Shown here piece after piece: positions 32,704-43,172 of a stretch of DNA of 64,000 nt. A model generated the notes under the pieces. It worked only from the letters and a program-made list of their open reading frames with translations, ran no database searches and was not told the origin of the DNA. The stretch covers positions 119,720,053 to 119,784,052 of the forward strand of contig OV884056.1 in assembly GCA_930367215.1 (NCBI GenBank). Reading direction: 5' to 3'. The translations under genes were made by a program, and so were the position numbers. The DNA is from Pollenia angustigena (taxonomy: Eukaryota; Arthropoda; Insecta; Diptera; Polleniidae). Position 1 is the first letter of the stretch, and every line of letters begins with the position of its first letter.

Positions 32704-34337
32704 TTAGAAGTTTTTTGCTTTTTCTTTATAAGTTAATCCATATCCTTTCTTATATGGTTTAAGATAAAGTCCTTTACCCATTGCTATGGCTTCCATACTC
32801 TTATTGTGTCTAGTCGCTTCATCAAGTTGAAGTTTAGCATTCTTTGCTGCATTAACTGCTTTTGCTATGTTAGCACCTCCACTCGATAGGGTGCCAATTA
32901 CACCTAAAGCAGTTAATATTGGTATAAGCGGTAAAACACCTCCAATTTTTGGAACATGTATTATACGTGGAATTACGATTTCAGATTTTTTCCCCTTAAA
33001 GGATTTGTTGATGACTTTACATGCGATCTTGATAGCAGCGTTAAGATCTGTTGGTTTTTCTTTTTTTAAAATTTTTGTTGTCCTTTTGATCGTTGAATTG
33101 AATAGTTTTTTTCCAAATACCTTATTTAATTTTGAATGTCTATTATTCTTTTGCATAGTCATCCCCATACCTAATTTAGTTTTTGCTTTCATTGTGTTGG
33201 TAACCAAATACGCAAACGATTTTTCCGGTAGACTGCTATCTGTTGAAAGTACTCGTTCCCAAGCTCTGTTCTCAAGAATTTTACCAGCTTGATGTCTAAT
33301 CCCAATAAACCATAGAACGATATGATAGCGAAAACGATATTATATTTTACGGCGTGTATAATAGTATATACTAATATTTAAAACGATATCGTTACGACAT
33401 CATTTTATCAAAAGATTTTTTTCCAATTTAAAAACAAACATTTGAAAAAAACCTCAAATATTTTTAAACATAATAAATTATTTTAACAAAGAATAATATA
33501 AAAATTTAAAAAAAAGTTTTTATTAAAATATGTATGCACATTGTGATCGAATTATCCTATAAATATTACAAAAAACTGTAAGTATGCTATTATATTTTAA
33601 GAATTTTTCTTTAATTTTTAACATTTTTGTTGCAGAAAAATTTTAATAACACTTTAAACAAAAATTTATTTATTGCGAGATGATAAATCGCTAAGATACA
33701 TGTTTTTAAACGTATACAATACACATACATACAGCCATATAACTATAAAAATATATATATCGATAATAAATATATTTCAAATATAAAAATTAAAAATATT
33801 TTTATTTTTAAGATGAAAATTTTACCTTGTTGTATTAGTTTCATATAATTTCATTATCAGTATAATAAAACGATAGTTTTTCGAAAAATTTAAAAATGCG
33901 ATTTCACTATCGTTATTATTGGAAATTATGATGTCGAAAACGTTATCATTATTTTATGGAAAAACGATATTATAAGGAAAGGTACAATTTAGTCCGTAAA
34001 AACTATCGTTTTCGATTCGAAAACGATTATCACTTGTGATACTTTCTATCACCTATATGATATCATTTCGATATCGTTACAATATCGCTTGGTTTACTGG
34101 GATATTTATATCTTTACTTTTTGAATAAGAAATATCGTGGTCTTTACATGCAGCGTCTAATAGATTTATTCCTTTATCACCTCGTGCTACACGTTTTTGT
34201 AATTTCGTTCCAGGACCGCAATATTGATAACCAGGAAGATGTAGTTCAAAAGGAAGTGAGTTTATTAATGTATTAACTAAACCTCTTCCTCTGATAGTTT
34301 TATTGTAATTAAGCTTATTGTTAAAGCGTATCACCAT
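32704..34337 (-). pseudogene. PLA2-pX virion gene, copy 3, split by TIR element
   Basis: PLA2 half 34102-34337 (ATG at 34337) and pX half 32704-33300, separated by the 801-bp element 33301-34101. Same state as the other copies. Confidence 0.8.
33301..34101. mobile_element. 801-bp TIR element, copy 3
   Basis: Third copy of the element at 26507-27307, in the same position within the block. Confidence 0.8.
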
Positions 34338-34397
34338 TTTATGTTATTTTATTCTATAAGAAAATATAACATTTAATAGTTTTATTCAGTTGTAAAG

Positions 34398-35084
34398 ATG
34401 CGTTTAATAAAACAACATAAAAATATTTTTATTCGCAATAATGATTCTTCAACGAATATAGAATCAAAAACTAGACATAGTTCTATATTACCGAATTCTA
34501 TACGCGCGCTAATTGTAGGTCCTTCAAATTGTGGAAAGACTAACGTTATGATTAGCTTACTAGAAAGTTCTAATGGCCTAAGATTTGAAAACATCTATTT
34601 ATACTCAAAATCATTGTTTCAACCAAAGTATGAATATTTAAGAAAATTAATATCACCAATTAAAGGAATGGGGTTTTACACGTTTTCAGATAATGATTCT
34701 GTAATACCTCCTGATGAAGCACAAAATAATTCAATTATGATATTTTATGATGTTGCATGTGAAAAACAAAACCATATACGTGCTTACTTTTGTATGGGTA
34801 GACATAAAAATGTGGACTCATTCTACTTATGTCAAACATATACAAGAATCCCTAAACATTTAATAAGAGATAAGGCTAATATGATTATTATGTTTAAGCA
34901 AGATGAAATGAATATAAAACATATATATGCTGAACATGTTGGTAGCGATATGAGTTACGAAAAGTTTCGTGAAATTTGCGGAGAATGTTGGAAAGATAAA
35001 TATGGATTTTTGGTTATAAGTAAAGATGATGAATTGAATAATGGAAGATATAGAAAGCGGTTTGATTATTTCATAACATTATAA
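34398..35084 (+). CDS. FtsK/HerA-type DNA-packaging ATPase, copy 3
   Basis: Identical to copies 1 and 2. In this copy the downstream gene (35174) is present in full length, so it keeps the original gene order ATPase - 35174 gene - 36151 gene - integrase. Confidence 0.9.
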   Translation: MRLIKQHKNIFIRNNDSSTNIESKTRHSSILPNSIRALIVGPSNCGKTNVMISLLESSNGLRFENIYLYSKSLFQPKYEYLRKLISPIKGMGFYTFSDNDSVIPPDEAQNNSIMIFYDVACEKQNHIRAYFCMGRHKNVDSFYLCQTYTRIPKHLIRDKANMIIMFKQDEMNIKHIYAEHVGSDMSYEKFREICGECWKDKYGFLVISKDDELNNGRYRKRFDYFITL

Positions 35085-35173
35085 ATAATAGAATAAATTA
35101 CATACAAGTATTAGTACATCATCGCCCTTTAAAGATATTACAACGAAACTCGTTTTAAACTATCTGATTAAAA

Positions 35174-36129
35174 ATGAATGAAAAAGTATTAAAAGAGCTG
35201 ATAAAAACAAGAAATGTTTTAAAGAAGAAATTTCGCAGTATAAAAATTGGTGAAGCTGATACTCGTGAACAACTTAAAGATACATTTAAACTCATAACAG
35301 AACCCTTGAAAAATTTCATTAATAGTTCGAAAAATACCAAAGTAAATTCTAAAATTGAAAAAAATAATATTAAAAATGAAGCAAAACAAAAACAATTTAA
35401 AACAGATTCTTATATTCCAATTATAAAACCAGAAAAAAATATATTAGCTACAGCTGCGAGTAACTCTGAAGATTATGATGACGATGATGATGATGATTTT
35501 TATTCTCAACCAGAAACAGAAAATTTAAATAGTCATATAAATTTTAATGATTTGTTATATCTAGAAAAAAGGCATGAATTAGACACACTATATGGATTGC
35601 ATAAAGATTCAAACAATGAATGGAAATTTGGTGATAGTAACATCAAATTTAATGAAGATAGGATTCAAGTTGGAAATCAAATATGGGCACTCACTCCAGG
35701 TTTATTTTCATTAATGTTCCAAAAAATACCAAAAAAATATGATAAATCCGAGTTAGATATTTATTAAAAGATATTAAATAATACCAATGCCTATAAAAGG
35801 GGTTATACCACAGATGGTAATATAAGGGGTACAAGAGCATATAAATATAGAAATATTATTAGAAAATTGATTCAACCTAAGAACCATCTACCACAACACT
35901 GCAATCACCCACTTCATCTGATACATCAACAACAAAAGAAAATTACATGGGAAGTGGGTTAATGGATTTCAATTCAAATAAACCAAACTATATATACTGG
36001 GATGATCCAAATGAGTTGATAGATCGACTTAGACTTCTGCTCACATCACAAGCTGCAGGTCACAGCAATCATAATAACGAAATTGTATCTATTATTGAAG
36101 AATTATATGAAGCAAAAATTATTGAGTAA
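35174..36129 (+). pseudogene. Polinton-associated protein of unknown function (DUF8207-like), broken
   Basis: ATG at 35174. The basic coiled-coil-like N-terminus (ELIKTRNVLKKKFRSI) is followed by a Lys-rich linker, a run of acidic residues (DYDDDDDDDF), then a compact region with WALTPGLFSLMF. A TAA at 35765 interrupts; the same frame continues (YKRGYTTDGNIRGTRAYKYR) to about 35960, after which a frame change leads into YWDDPNELIDRLRLLLTSQ and IVSIIEELYEAKIIE ending at 36129. I associate the TPGL and DPNELIDRL blocks with a conserved Polinton family, which I believe is catalogued as DUF8207. Function unknown; a structural or DNA-binding role is possible. It lies between ATPase and integrase. 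Confidence 0.7.
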
Positions 36130-36150
36130 CTATTAAATTAACACAAAGCA

Positions 36151-36513
36151 ATGTCTGTTGATAAATTTGGTCACTATATTAACGATAAAAGTGGCGTAAT
36201 TTCTATGAAAAATGCACCTAAATTGCTTGGGTTCTTTATGGATAACAACATTGATGTTCAAAACAAAAGAATCAAAAATATGTCGAATGCTTTGGAAGAA
36301 AACGATGGTGTCAATAAAATGTTTTTGCAATCTCAAATGGAAAAAACACAGAAGGAGATAATGGATCAATTAAACAAGAATATTGATGAAGTTTATCAAA
36401 TAATAGAGAAAATTAAAAAAGATTTTGAAAGAAGAATCAAAATCTTAAATCAGAAACTATATAACAGGCTTGATATTAAAAATAAAGAACATGACATTAC
36501 AATATTCCCTTAA
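36151..36513 (+). CDS. Fibre-like coiled-coil protein of Polinton (putative)
   Basis: 120 residues, intact from ATG 36151, 22 bp after the previous gene and 21 bp before integrase. The middle (DVQNKRIKNMSNALEENDGV) resembles the short repeat seen in the shafts of phage and adenovirus-type fibres, where N-K-x-I-K-N is followed by a D-x-x-N segment. A charged coiled coil of about 60 residues follows (MEKTQKEIMDQLNKNIDEVY...). This could be a vertex fibre or spike base, but the call is based on motif appearance alone. Confidence 0.45.
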   Translation: MSVDKFGHYINDKSGVISMKNAPKLLGFFMDNNIDVQNKRIKNMSNALEENDGVNKMFLQSQMEKTQKEIMDQLNKNIDEVYQIIEKIKKDFERRIKILNQKLYNRLDIKNKEHDITIFP

Positions 36514-36533
36514 GTAAAGAAGACTTAATAATA

Positions 36534-37478
36534 ATGCATTCAACAAAACGAGACTTAGTAAATGAACTTCATAAACCAGCCCGAAAAAATTTTATACGTC
36601 GAAGAGTTGTAATGAAAGGCATAGATGATCTCTGGCAAGCTGATTTAGTTGAAATGGGAAACTATTCTACATATAATAAAAAATATCGATATTTGTTAAC
36701 TATCATTGATACTTTTTCAAAGTTTGCATGGGGTGTTGCACTTAAAACAAAAACAGCAACTGAAGTATTTCAAGCAATGGAAAGTATTTTAAAATTAGGT
36801 CGAGTTCCCAAAAACTTGCAGACTGATGATGGTAAAGAATTTTAGAATAAACAATTTAAAACCCTCATGGACAACCACAATATCAATCATTACTCAACAT
36901 TTAGTATAATGAAAGCCTCAATAATAGAACAATTTAATCGAACTCTAAAAGGAATGATGTGGAAAGAATTTACTTTTAATGGTTCACATTATTGGCTTGA
37001 TATTTATAAAGATCTAATTAAAAAATATAATAGAAAAGATCATCGCACCAATAAAATGGCACCAATTTACGTTAATTCTAAAAACGAAATGAAATTGTTG
37101 AAAACAGTCTATAATCATTTAAAAATATACAAAACATCAAAATTGAATGCCGTAGATTATGTACGCATGAGCAAATATAAACACATTTTTGAAAAAGGTT
37201 ACACTCCCAATTGGACTACTGAAATTTTTAAAATTCAAGCAGTAAAAAATACTTATCCCGCAACATACATATTAGAAGGCTATCAGGGAAATCCAATTAA
37301 AGGGGGTTTCTATGATGATGAACTGACAAAAACTCGATTTCCTGATACATACCTTGTAGAAAAAATCCTTAAAACTAAAGAAGACATGGCATATGTAAAA
37401 TGGTTGGGATTTTCTAATCAACATAATTCTTGGATTAAAAGAAATGATATAATCCAAATTTTTAATATTTTTAATTAG
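36534..37478 (+). pseudogene. Polinton integrase (rve DDE core plus chromodomain), one stop
   Basis: Retroviral-type integrase that inserts the linear element. ATG at 36534. Catalytic Asp 1 in DLWQADLVEM, Asp 2 in LQTDDGKEF, Glu in ASIIEQFNRTL. The C-terminus (about residues 260-310) is a chromodomain: YLVEKILKTKEDMAYVKWLGF...WIKRNDI, which may guide insertion to chromatin. A single in-frame TAG at 36843-36845, between Asp 2 and Glu, interrupts the frame; nothing else is wrong. The last codons (IQIFNIFN) are inside the 567-bp repeat unit of the adjoining array. Confidence 0.9.
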
Positions 37479-40338
37479 GCTTAAGTTCATTAAATTTAAT
37501 TTTCATTAAATTATTTTTATGAAGAAAGGAATTTTACAACATGAAAATCAATTAAAATTTACTGATAATTTTTCATTCTTGACTCAATCTGGGCTCGAAC
37601 CCAGGTGTTTACGGACAGGTTACCCTGACATGTTTCGCTTGCAACCACTCAATCTCCTCAGAGGGCTTGCCGTTTAACACTCGCAGCCATCGACGACTGC
37701 TGACGTCATTAGTCAAACATCAATCCTTAAACCAAATTGTATTCAACCTTTGGTAGAACGAAATTTGCTTTGAATGATTATCTATTTTAATTTAATTTTA
37801 ACATGTTGTTCCTTTACTTCTGTTTTTTCGTACTTTTGTCAAGAATTCTTCTTGAAGTTCAAAGTACATATTTTTTGTTTTTTCATTTTTTTGTCTTTCT
37901 TTTTCTTGTTGACCTTTTTCAGCACAACTTGAAGGACAAATGCAAACATAGAGCTCGTGCCTTAGCTTTAACAATTATTAGTATTGTGGTTATTTTATTG
38001 AACTATTTGTGGTTTTTTATCCAAATTTTTAATATTTTTAATTAGGCTTAAGTTCATTAAATTTAATTTTCATTAAATTATTTTTATGAAAAAAGGAATT
38101 TTACAACATGAAAATCATTTAAAATTTACTGATAATTTTTCATTCTTGACTCAATCTGGGCTCGAACCCAGGTGTTTACGGACAGGTTACCCTGACATGT
38201 TTCGATTGCAACCACTCAATCTCCTCAGAGGGCTTGCCGTTTAACACTCGCAGCCATCGACGACTGCTGACGTCATAAGTCAAACATCAATCCTTAAACC
38301 AAATTGTATTCAACCTTTGGTAGATCGAAATTTGCTTTGAATGATTATCTATTTTAATTTTATTTTAACATGTTGTTCCTTTACTTCTGTTTTTTCGTAC
38401 TTTTGTCAAGAATTCTTCTTGAAGTTCAAAGTACATATTTTTTGTTTTTTCATTTTTTTGTCTTTCTTTTTCTTGTTGATCTTTTTCAGCACAACTTGAA
38501 GGACAAATGCAAACATAGAGCTCGTGCCTTAGCTTTAACAATTATTAGTATTGTGGTTATTTTATTGAACTATTTATGGTTTTTAATCCAAATTTTTAAT
38601 ATTTTTAATTAGGCTTAAGTTCATTAAATTTAATTTTCATTAAATTATTTTTATGAAGAAAGTGTGTTTGCATTTGTCCTTCAAGTTGTGCTGAAAAAGG
38701 TCAACAAGAAAAAGAAAGACAAAAAAATGAAAAAACAAAAAATATGTACTTTGAACTTCAAGAAGAATTCTTGACAAAAGTACGAAAAAACAGAAGTAAA
38801 GGAACAACATGTTAAAATAAAATTAAAATAGATAATCATTCAAAGCAAATTTAAATCTACCAAAGGTTGAATACAATTTGGTTTAAGGATTGATGTTTGA
38901 CTAATGACGTCAGCAGTCGTCGATGGCTGCGAGTGTTAAACGGCAAGCCCTCGAGGAGATTGAGTGGTTGCAAGCGAAACATGTCAGGGTAACCTGTCCG
39001 TAAACACCTGGGTTCGAGCCCAGATTGAGTCAAGAATGAAAAATTATCAGTAAATTTTAATTGATTTTCATGTTGTAAAATTCCTTTCTTCATAAAAATA
39101 ATTTAATGAAAATTAAATTTAATGAACTTAAGCCTAATTAAAAATATTAAAAATTTGGATTAAAAACCATAAATAGTTCAATAAAACAACCACAATACTA
39201 ATAATTGTTAAAGCTTAGGCACGAGCTCTATGTTTGCATTTGTCCTTCAAGTTGTGCTGAAAAAGGTCTACAAGAAAAAGAAAGACAAAAAAATGAAAAA
39301 ACAAAAAATATGTACTTTGAACTTCAAGAAGAATTCTTGACAAAAGTACGAAAAAACAGAAGTAAAGGAACAACATGTTAAAATAAAATTAAAATAGATA
39401 ATCATTCAAAGCAAATTTCGATCTACCAAAGGTTGAATACAATTTGGTTTAAGGATTGATGTTTGACTAATGACGTCAGCAGTCGTCGATGGCTGCGAGT
39501 GTTAAACGGCAAGCCCTCTGAGGAGATTGAGTGGTTGCAATCGAAACATGTCAGGGTAACCTGTCCGTAAACACCTGGGTTCGAGCCCAGATTGAGTCAA
39601 GAATGAAAAATTATCAGTAAATTTTAAATGATTTTCATGTTGTAAAATTCCTTTTTTCATAAAAATAATTTAATGAAAATTAAATTTAATGAACTTAAGC
39701 CTAATTAAAAATATTAAAAATTTGGATAAAAAACCACAAATAGTTCAATAAAATAACCACAATACTAATAATTGTTAAAGCTAAGGCACGAGCTCTATGT
39801 TTGCATTTGTCCTTCAAGTTGTGCTGAAAAAGGTCAACAAGAAAAAGAAAGACAAAAAAATTAAAAAACAAAAAATATGTACTTTGAACTTCAAGAAGAA
39901 TTCTTGACAAAAGTACGAAAAAACAGAAGTAAAGGAACAACATGTTAAAATTAAATTAAAATAGATAATCATTCAAAGCAAATTTCGTTCTACCAAAGGT
40001 TGAATACAATTTGGTTTAAGGATTGATGTTTGACTAATGACGTCAGCAGTCGTCGATGGCTGCGAGTGTTAAACGGCAAGCCCTCTGAGGAGATTGAGTG
40101 GTTGCAAGCGAAACATGTCAGGGTAACCTGTCCGTAAACACCTGGGTTCGAGCCCAGATTGAGTCAAGAATGAAAAATTATCAGTAAATTTTAATTGATT
40201 TTCATGTTGTAAAATTCCTTTCTTCATAAAAATAATTTAATGAAAATTAAATTTAATGAACTTAAGCCTAATTAAAAATATTAAAAATTTGGATTAAAAA
40301 CCATAAATAGTTCAATAAAATAACCACAATACTAATAA
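37452..40338. repeat. Inverted array of 567-bp units with tRNA-like boxes
   Basis: Left arm 37452-38660: two full direct units plus about 75 bp. Right arm 38661-40338: the same units on the opposite strand (one partial, two full, one short end), with period ends at 39160, 39727 and 40294. Units differ by a few bases. Each of the five has a T-arm-like hairpin CTGGGTTCGAGCCCAG (B-box GGTTCGAGCCC) with an A-box-like GATTGAGTGGTTGCAAG about 45 bp upstream on the same strand, plus a palindromic TGACGTCA. Each unit also repeats the integrase 3' end. The arms do not meet symmetrically. The 80-residue hydrophobic frames in each unit are judged non-coding. Confidence 0.9.
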
Positions 40339-40503
40339 GAAATGATATATTATAGTTTGTAAGAGTAGATATAATAATAGAATGTAAGAGTTAATGTATT
40401 GTTATTATTAAATAAGAAAAGAACAAAAAATATATGTAAATAAATTGTTTTAAATAAGGAATATTATGTTTTTTTTTACTTTATTTACAAAACAACAGCC
40501 GAA
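40339..40503. promoter_or_regulatory. Leader of the capsid gene cluster
   Basis: 165 bp of AT-rich sequence between the array and the first capsid gene. It presumably holds the promoter for 40504-42854. No specific motif is claimed. Confidence 0.3.
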
Positions 40504-41190
40504 ATGTCAATAATTCTAACTTTAAGCTCTAATTCAACTGAGTTGACAGCTAACTATTTTCCTCCAATTGAGTTGGATGGAAAATATGAATGTGCATTTA
40601 CAGATTTTCATTCATACAATAGTATTCCAAATGTAGATGTATATAATAATATGTTTCATATTGGAGAACAAGTAATTGAAATTCCAATTGGATCTTATGA
40701 ACTGAACGATATAGTTGATTATATTAAAGAAGAATATCAACGATAAAGCCCTCAAAATAAAATTAATATTGAAGCTAATAATAATACGATGCAAGTTAAA
40801 ATTAAAAACTCTAATGCTCCAATATACTTTAATAAGGAAAATACAGTTGGCAAGCTTTTAGGATTTAAAGAAAATATTTTATTACCTAATAAAGACTATT
40901 ACTCAGATCTTCCAGTTAATATTTTTAAAGTAAATTTTTTACGAATTGAGAGTAATATAGCTGTCAACACATACATGAATAACTCCCAAGCACATACTTT
41001 GCATGAATTTGCCATTAATGTCCCACCTGGCTATAAAATAGATGAGATCCCTAGGAATCTCATTTATTTGCCAGTCAACTGTCGAGAGATAAGCTCCCTT
41101 ACTCTTCGAGTGGTTGATCAAAACGGTGATTTACTTAATTTCCGAGGAGAGGAAATTACAATTCGAATACATTTAAGACCAACAAAATAA
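40504..41190 (+). pseudogene. Penton-like minor capsid protein, one stop
   Basis: About 228 codons from ATG 40504, matching the single-jelly-roll penton-type proteins of Polintons by position (directly before the hexon-like gene), size and beta-rich sequence. The N-terminus ELTANYFPPIELDGKYECAF and C-terminus GEEITIRIHLRPTK are landmarks. A TAA at 40744-40746 breaks an otherwise single frame. It would form the five-fold vertices of the capsid. Its stop overlaps the start of the next small gene (TAATG). Confidence 0.8.
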
Positions 41191-41357
41191 TGATAATTTA
41201 CAAGAAGAATACGCCTAAAAACCAAATCTCACATTATTCTTCTAACAAAATATTGAAAAATAAATTAAATTCAAAGAGTTCATTAAAACATATAAGCTTA
41301 ACGCAATCAAATAAAGAATTTCTAAAATCATTAAATTTAAAATTGAAGAAACCATGA
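41190..41357 (+). CDS. Small basic protein between penton and hexon genes
   Basis: 55 residues, missed by length cut-offs. Its ATG (41190-41192) overlaps the penton stop as TAATG, and its TGA (41355-41357) overlaps the hexon ATG (41354) as ATGA. It is Lys/Asn/Ser-rich with no acidic residue except one Glu, and ends SNKEFLKSLNLKLKKP. Such tight overlaps on both sides, with an open frame in a region where the neighbours are damaged, suggest a real gene, perhaps a DNA- or capsid-binding peptide. Family unknown. Confidence 0.6.
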   Translation: MIIYKKNTPKNQISHYSSNKILKNKLNSKSSLKHISLTQSNKEFLKSLNLKLKKP

Positions 41358-42390
41358 GTTCAATAATAGATGTTCTGGATAAACCTTTGTCCGATGAAAA
41401 TATAATTAAAAAGGCCTACCATACGTATACCCCATATTTAAAATCTTACAATAATAACGATGAAATTCGTATTGCAATACAAAATCAAGACTTGTATGTT
41501 TTTCCGTCGGAAGGTTTTATATATGTAGAAGGATTTGTTAAAGATGATAGCAATACAAAATTAGTTTCTTCTGCAGCCAACTTCAAATTAAAAAATAATT
41601 TCGTAGCACATCTATTTGATGAAATTCGTTACGAAGTGTTGAAATTGATCAAACGAGACATTTAGGAACATCAAGTGCTATTAAAAATTTGGTTTCATTG
41701 TCACCAATAGATAGTAATAGAATGCAAAATGCTGGCTGGAATAAACTTGATGACATTGATCTCGTAAATAGATATTTTAATTTTATGTACCACTTAAATT
41801 GTTTTTGGGATTCGCTGAAGACTATAACAAAATATTATTGAATGCAAAACATGAATTGATTCTATTACGTAATAAAAATGATGAGAATCTTGTATATTCA
41901 ACTGTTTCTACCGAAAAGGCTAAATTAACAATTTCAAGTATATCGTGGAGAATTCCCCATGTACAACTATCTGATTTAAGTAAATTAAATATGATAAAAA
42001 TAATAAACAATGGTAATTCAATACCAATTGCATTTAGAAGTTGGGATTGTCATATAAATCCACAACTAAATATGACAACTAATCAAGTGTGGAATGTTAA
42101 GCTGGCAGCGAATAGAGAACGCCCTCGTTTTGTTTTGATTGCATTCCAACATGAAAACAAATTTATCAACTGCGATTTGACTAATTTAAAAGTACATTTA
42201 AATTCAGAGCCTACTATTAGTAGATGTTAGTTATCAAAACGAATCAATTGTGAGCGGACCAATTGATATAAAAATTGAATTTGAAACAGCTAATAATGTT
42301 CCAGCAAACACATCAGCTTATTGTATTCTCATTCACGATCGCATCATTGAATATATACCATTAAAAGGACAAGTTCGGAAAATTTTATAA
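41354..42390 (+). pseudogene. Hexon-like major capsid protein (double jelly roll), frame-broken and shortened
   Basis: Starts at ATG 41354. The N-terminal part (to 41665) includes DNDEIRIAIQNQDLY-like beta strands and NFVAHLFDEIRYEV. A frameshift at about 41640 leads to a second part with RMQNAGWNKLDDIDL, and another to 41799-42230 (LTISSISWRIPHVQL...IAFRSWDCHI...RPRFVLIAFQHE). A last segment (VSGPIDIKIEFETA...YCILIHDRIIEY) ends at 42390. Order and content fit Polinton major capsid proteins, but about 345 codons is short for the family, and the join near 42225 looks like an internal deletion. At least two frameshifts. Confidence 0.8.
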
Positions 42391-42425
42391 ATCCTAAATC
42401 ATAAATAAAAAGAAGGAAAAAAAAG

Positions 42426-42854
42426 ATGTTTTGCAAACATGTTTTCATTGATTTACAAGGTTTTAAATTAAAATCAAACAAATTTATCGTTAAAGAAGTT
42501 GCAATTGTTTTCAATTCAAAGGAATACATCAATTTCATTATAAAACCACCTTTTGATTTCAATTGCTTATCACAAAAGGAGCAAAAAGAAGCATATTGGT
42601 TAATAAAATATTTTCATCATCTTAACTGGAATACAGGAGTAGTATCATTTAAGAGTGTTTGTAAATTTTTAAAAGATAATTTAAAAAATTCTAAAATATA
42701 TGTAAAAGGAACAGAAAAGAGCCAATGGTTGGAAAAAATGCTGCAGCAAAAAGTTTTAAATATAGAGGATTTTGGATGTATAAATTTAAAGGAACATAAA
42801 TTGCAGTTATCACAAATATGGAGTTTGCGCTTTAAAAAATGCTATTTTACTTGA
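42426..42854 (+). CDS. Polinton-associated protein with DLQGF motif, unknown function
   Basis: 142 residues, intact from ATG 42426. It opens CKHVFIDLQGFKLKSNKFIVKEVAIV, with an Asp followed by a beta hairpin and KE, an arrangement reminiscent of the first strand of DEDD-type exonuclease folds. Further on are YWLIKYFHHLNWNTGVV and KGTEKSQWLEKMLQ, and a C-terminal Leu-rich helix. The position after the hexon gene fits the PY-type slot of Polintons, but I cannot name a function. It ends 320 bp before the convergent PolB gene. Confidence 0.65.
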   Translation: MFCKHVFIDLQGFKLKSNKFIVKEVAIVFNSKEYINFIIKPPFDFNCLSQKEQKEAYWLIKYFHHLNWNTGVVSFKSVCKFLKDNLKNSKIYVKGTEKSQWLEKMLQQKVLNIEDFGCINLKEHKLQLSQIWSLRFKKCYFT

Positions 42855-43172
42855 AAGAGGAAATCTAATTGGAAATAATAACAACTAATTTAATTAAACT
42901 TTATTAATATTTTTACATAAACATTATTTTTATTATATTTACATAATTTTGATATAGTTACATAAACATTATTTTTAAGAAAACATACAATAAAGTAATT
43001 TATTTTAACGTTAATTTTATTATAATAAGTGACTTAGATGTAATCTTATATGGGAGGAAAAAAAAATATTAATAATAAAATTTATTTTAATAAGTATAAT
43101 AATAAGTATTTTTTTGTAATCTAATTTATTGACCACTGTCATCTCATAAGTAATAAACAAGCAAAATTATTC
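42855..43172. other. AT-rich convergent intergenic region
   Basis: Non-coding, between two convergent genes. It contains AATAAA-like signals on both strands and nothing else recognised. Confidence 0.5.

Larger units (their letters stand above)
25157..35333. repeat. Three tandem copies of a 3,397-bp block
   Basis: Copies 25157-28539 (14 bp shorter), 28540-31936 and 31937-35333. All contained genes recur at an exact offset of 3,397 bp. I noticed only three differences: the 14-bp deletion in copy 1, C/A at 26502-equivalent (copy 2 has A at 29899), and C/T in the 35174 gene (copy 3 differs). Breakpoints fall inside two genes (25086 and 35174), with an A-run microhomology at the joints (…TTCGAAAAGGATC…). 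Each block carries protease, pX, PLA2 and ATPase. Either a very recent amplification or an assembly error. Confidence 0.93.

Noticed and set aside
37581..37654. A true tRNA gene in the array
   Set aside because: T-arm and A/B-box-like signals are present, but no closing acceptor stem or plausible anticodon arm could be folded by eye.
37803..38045. Hydrophobic 80-codon frame in each 567-bp unit (also 38370-38612 and 39701-39943)
   Set aside because: It arises from T-rich repeat sequence joined to the integrase 3' end, is repeated in both orientations with the units, and has no independent support as a membrane protein.
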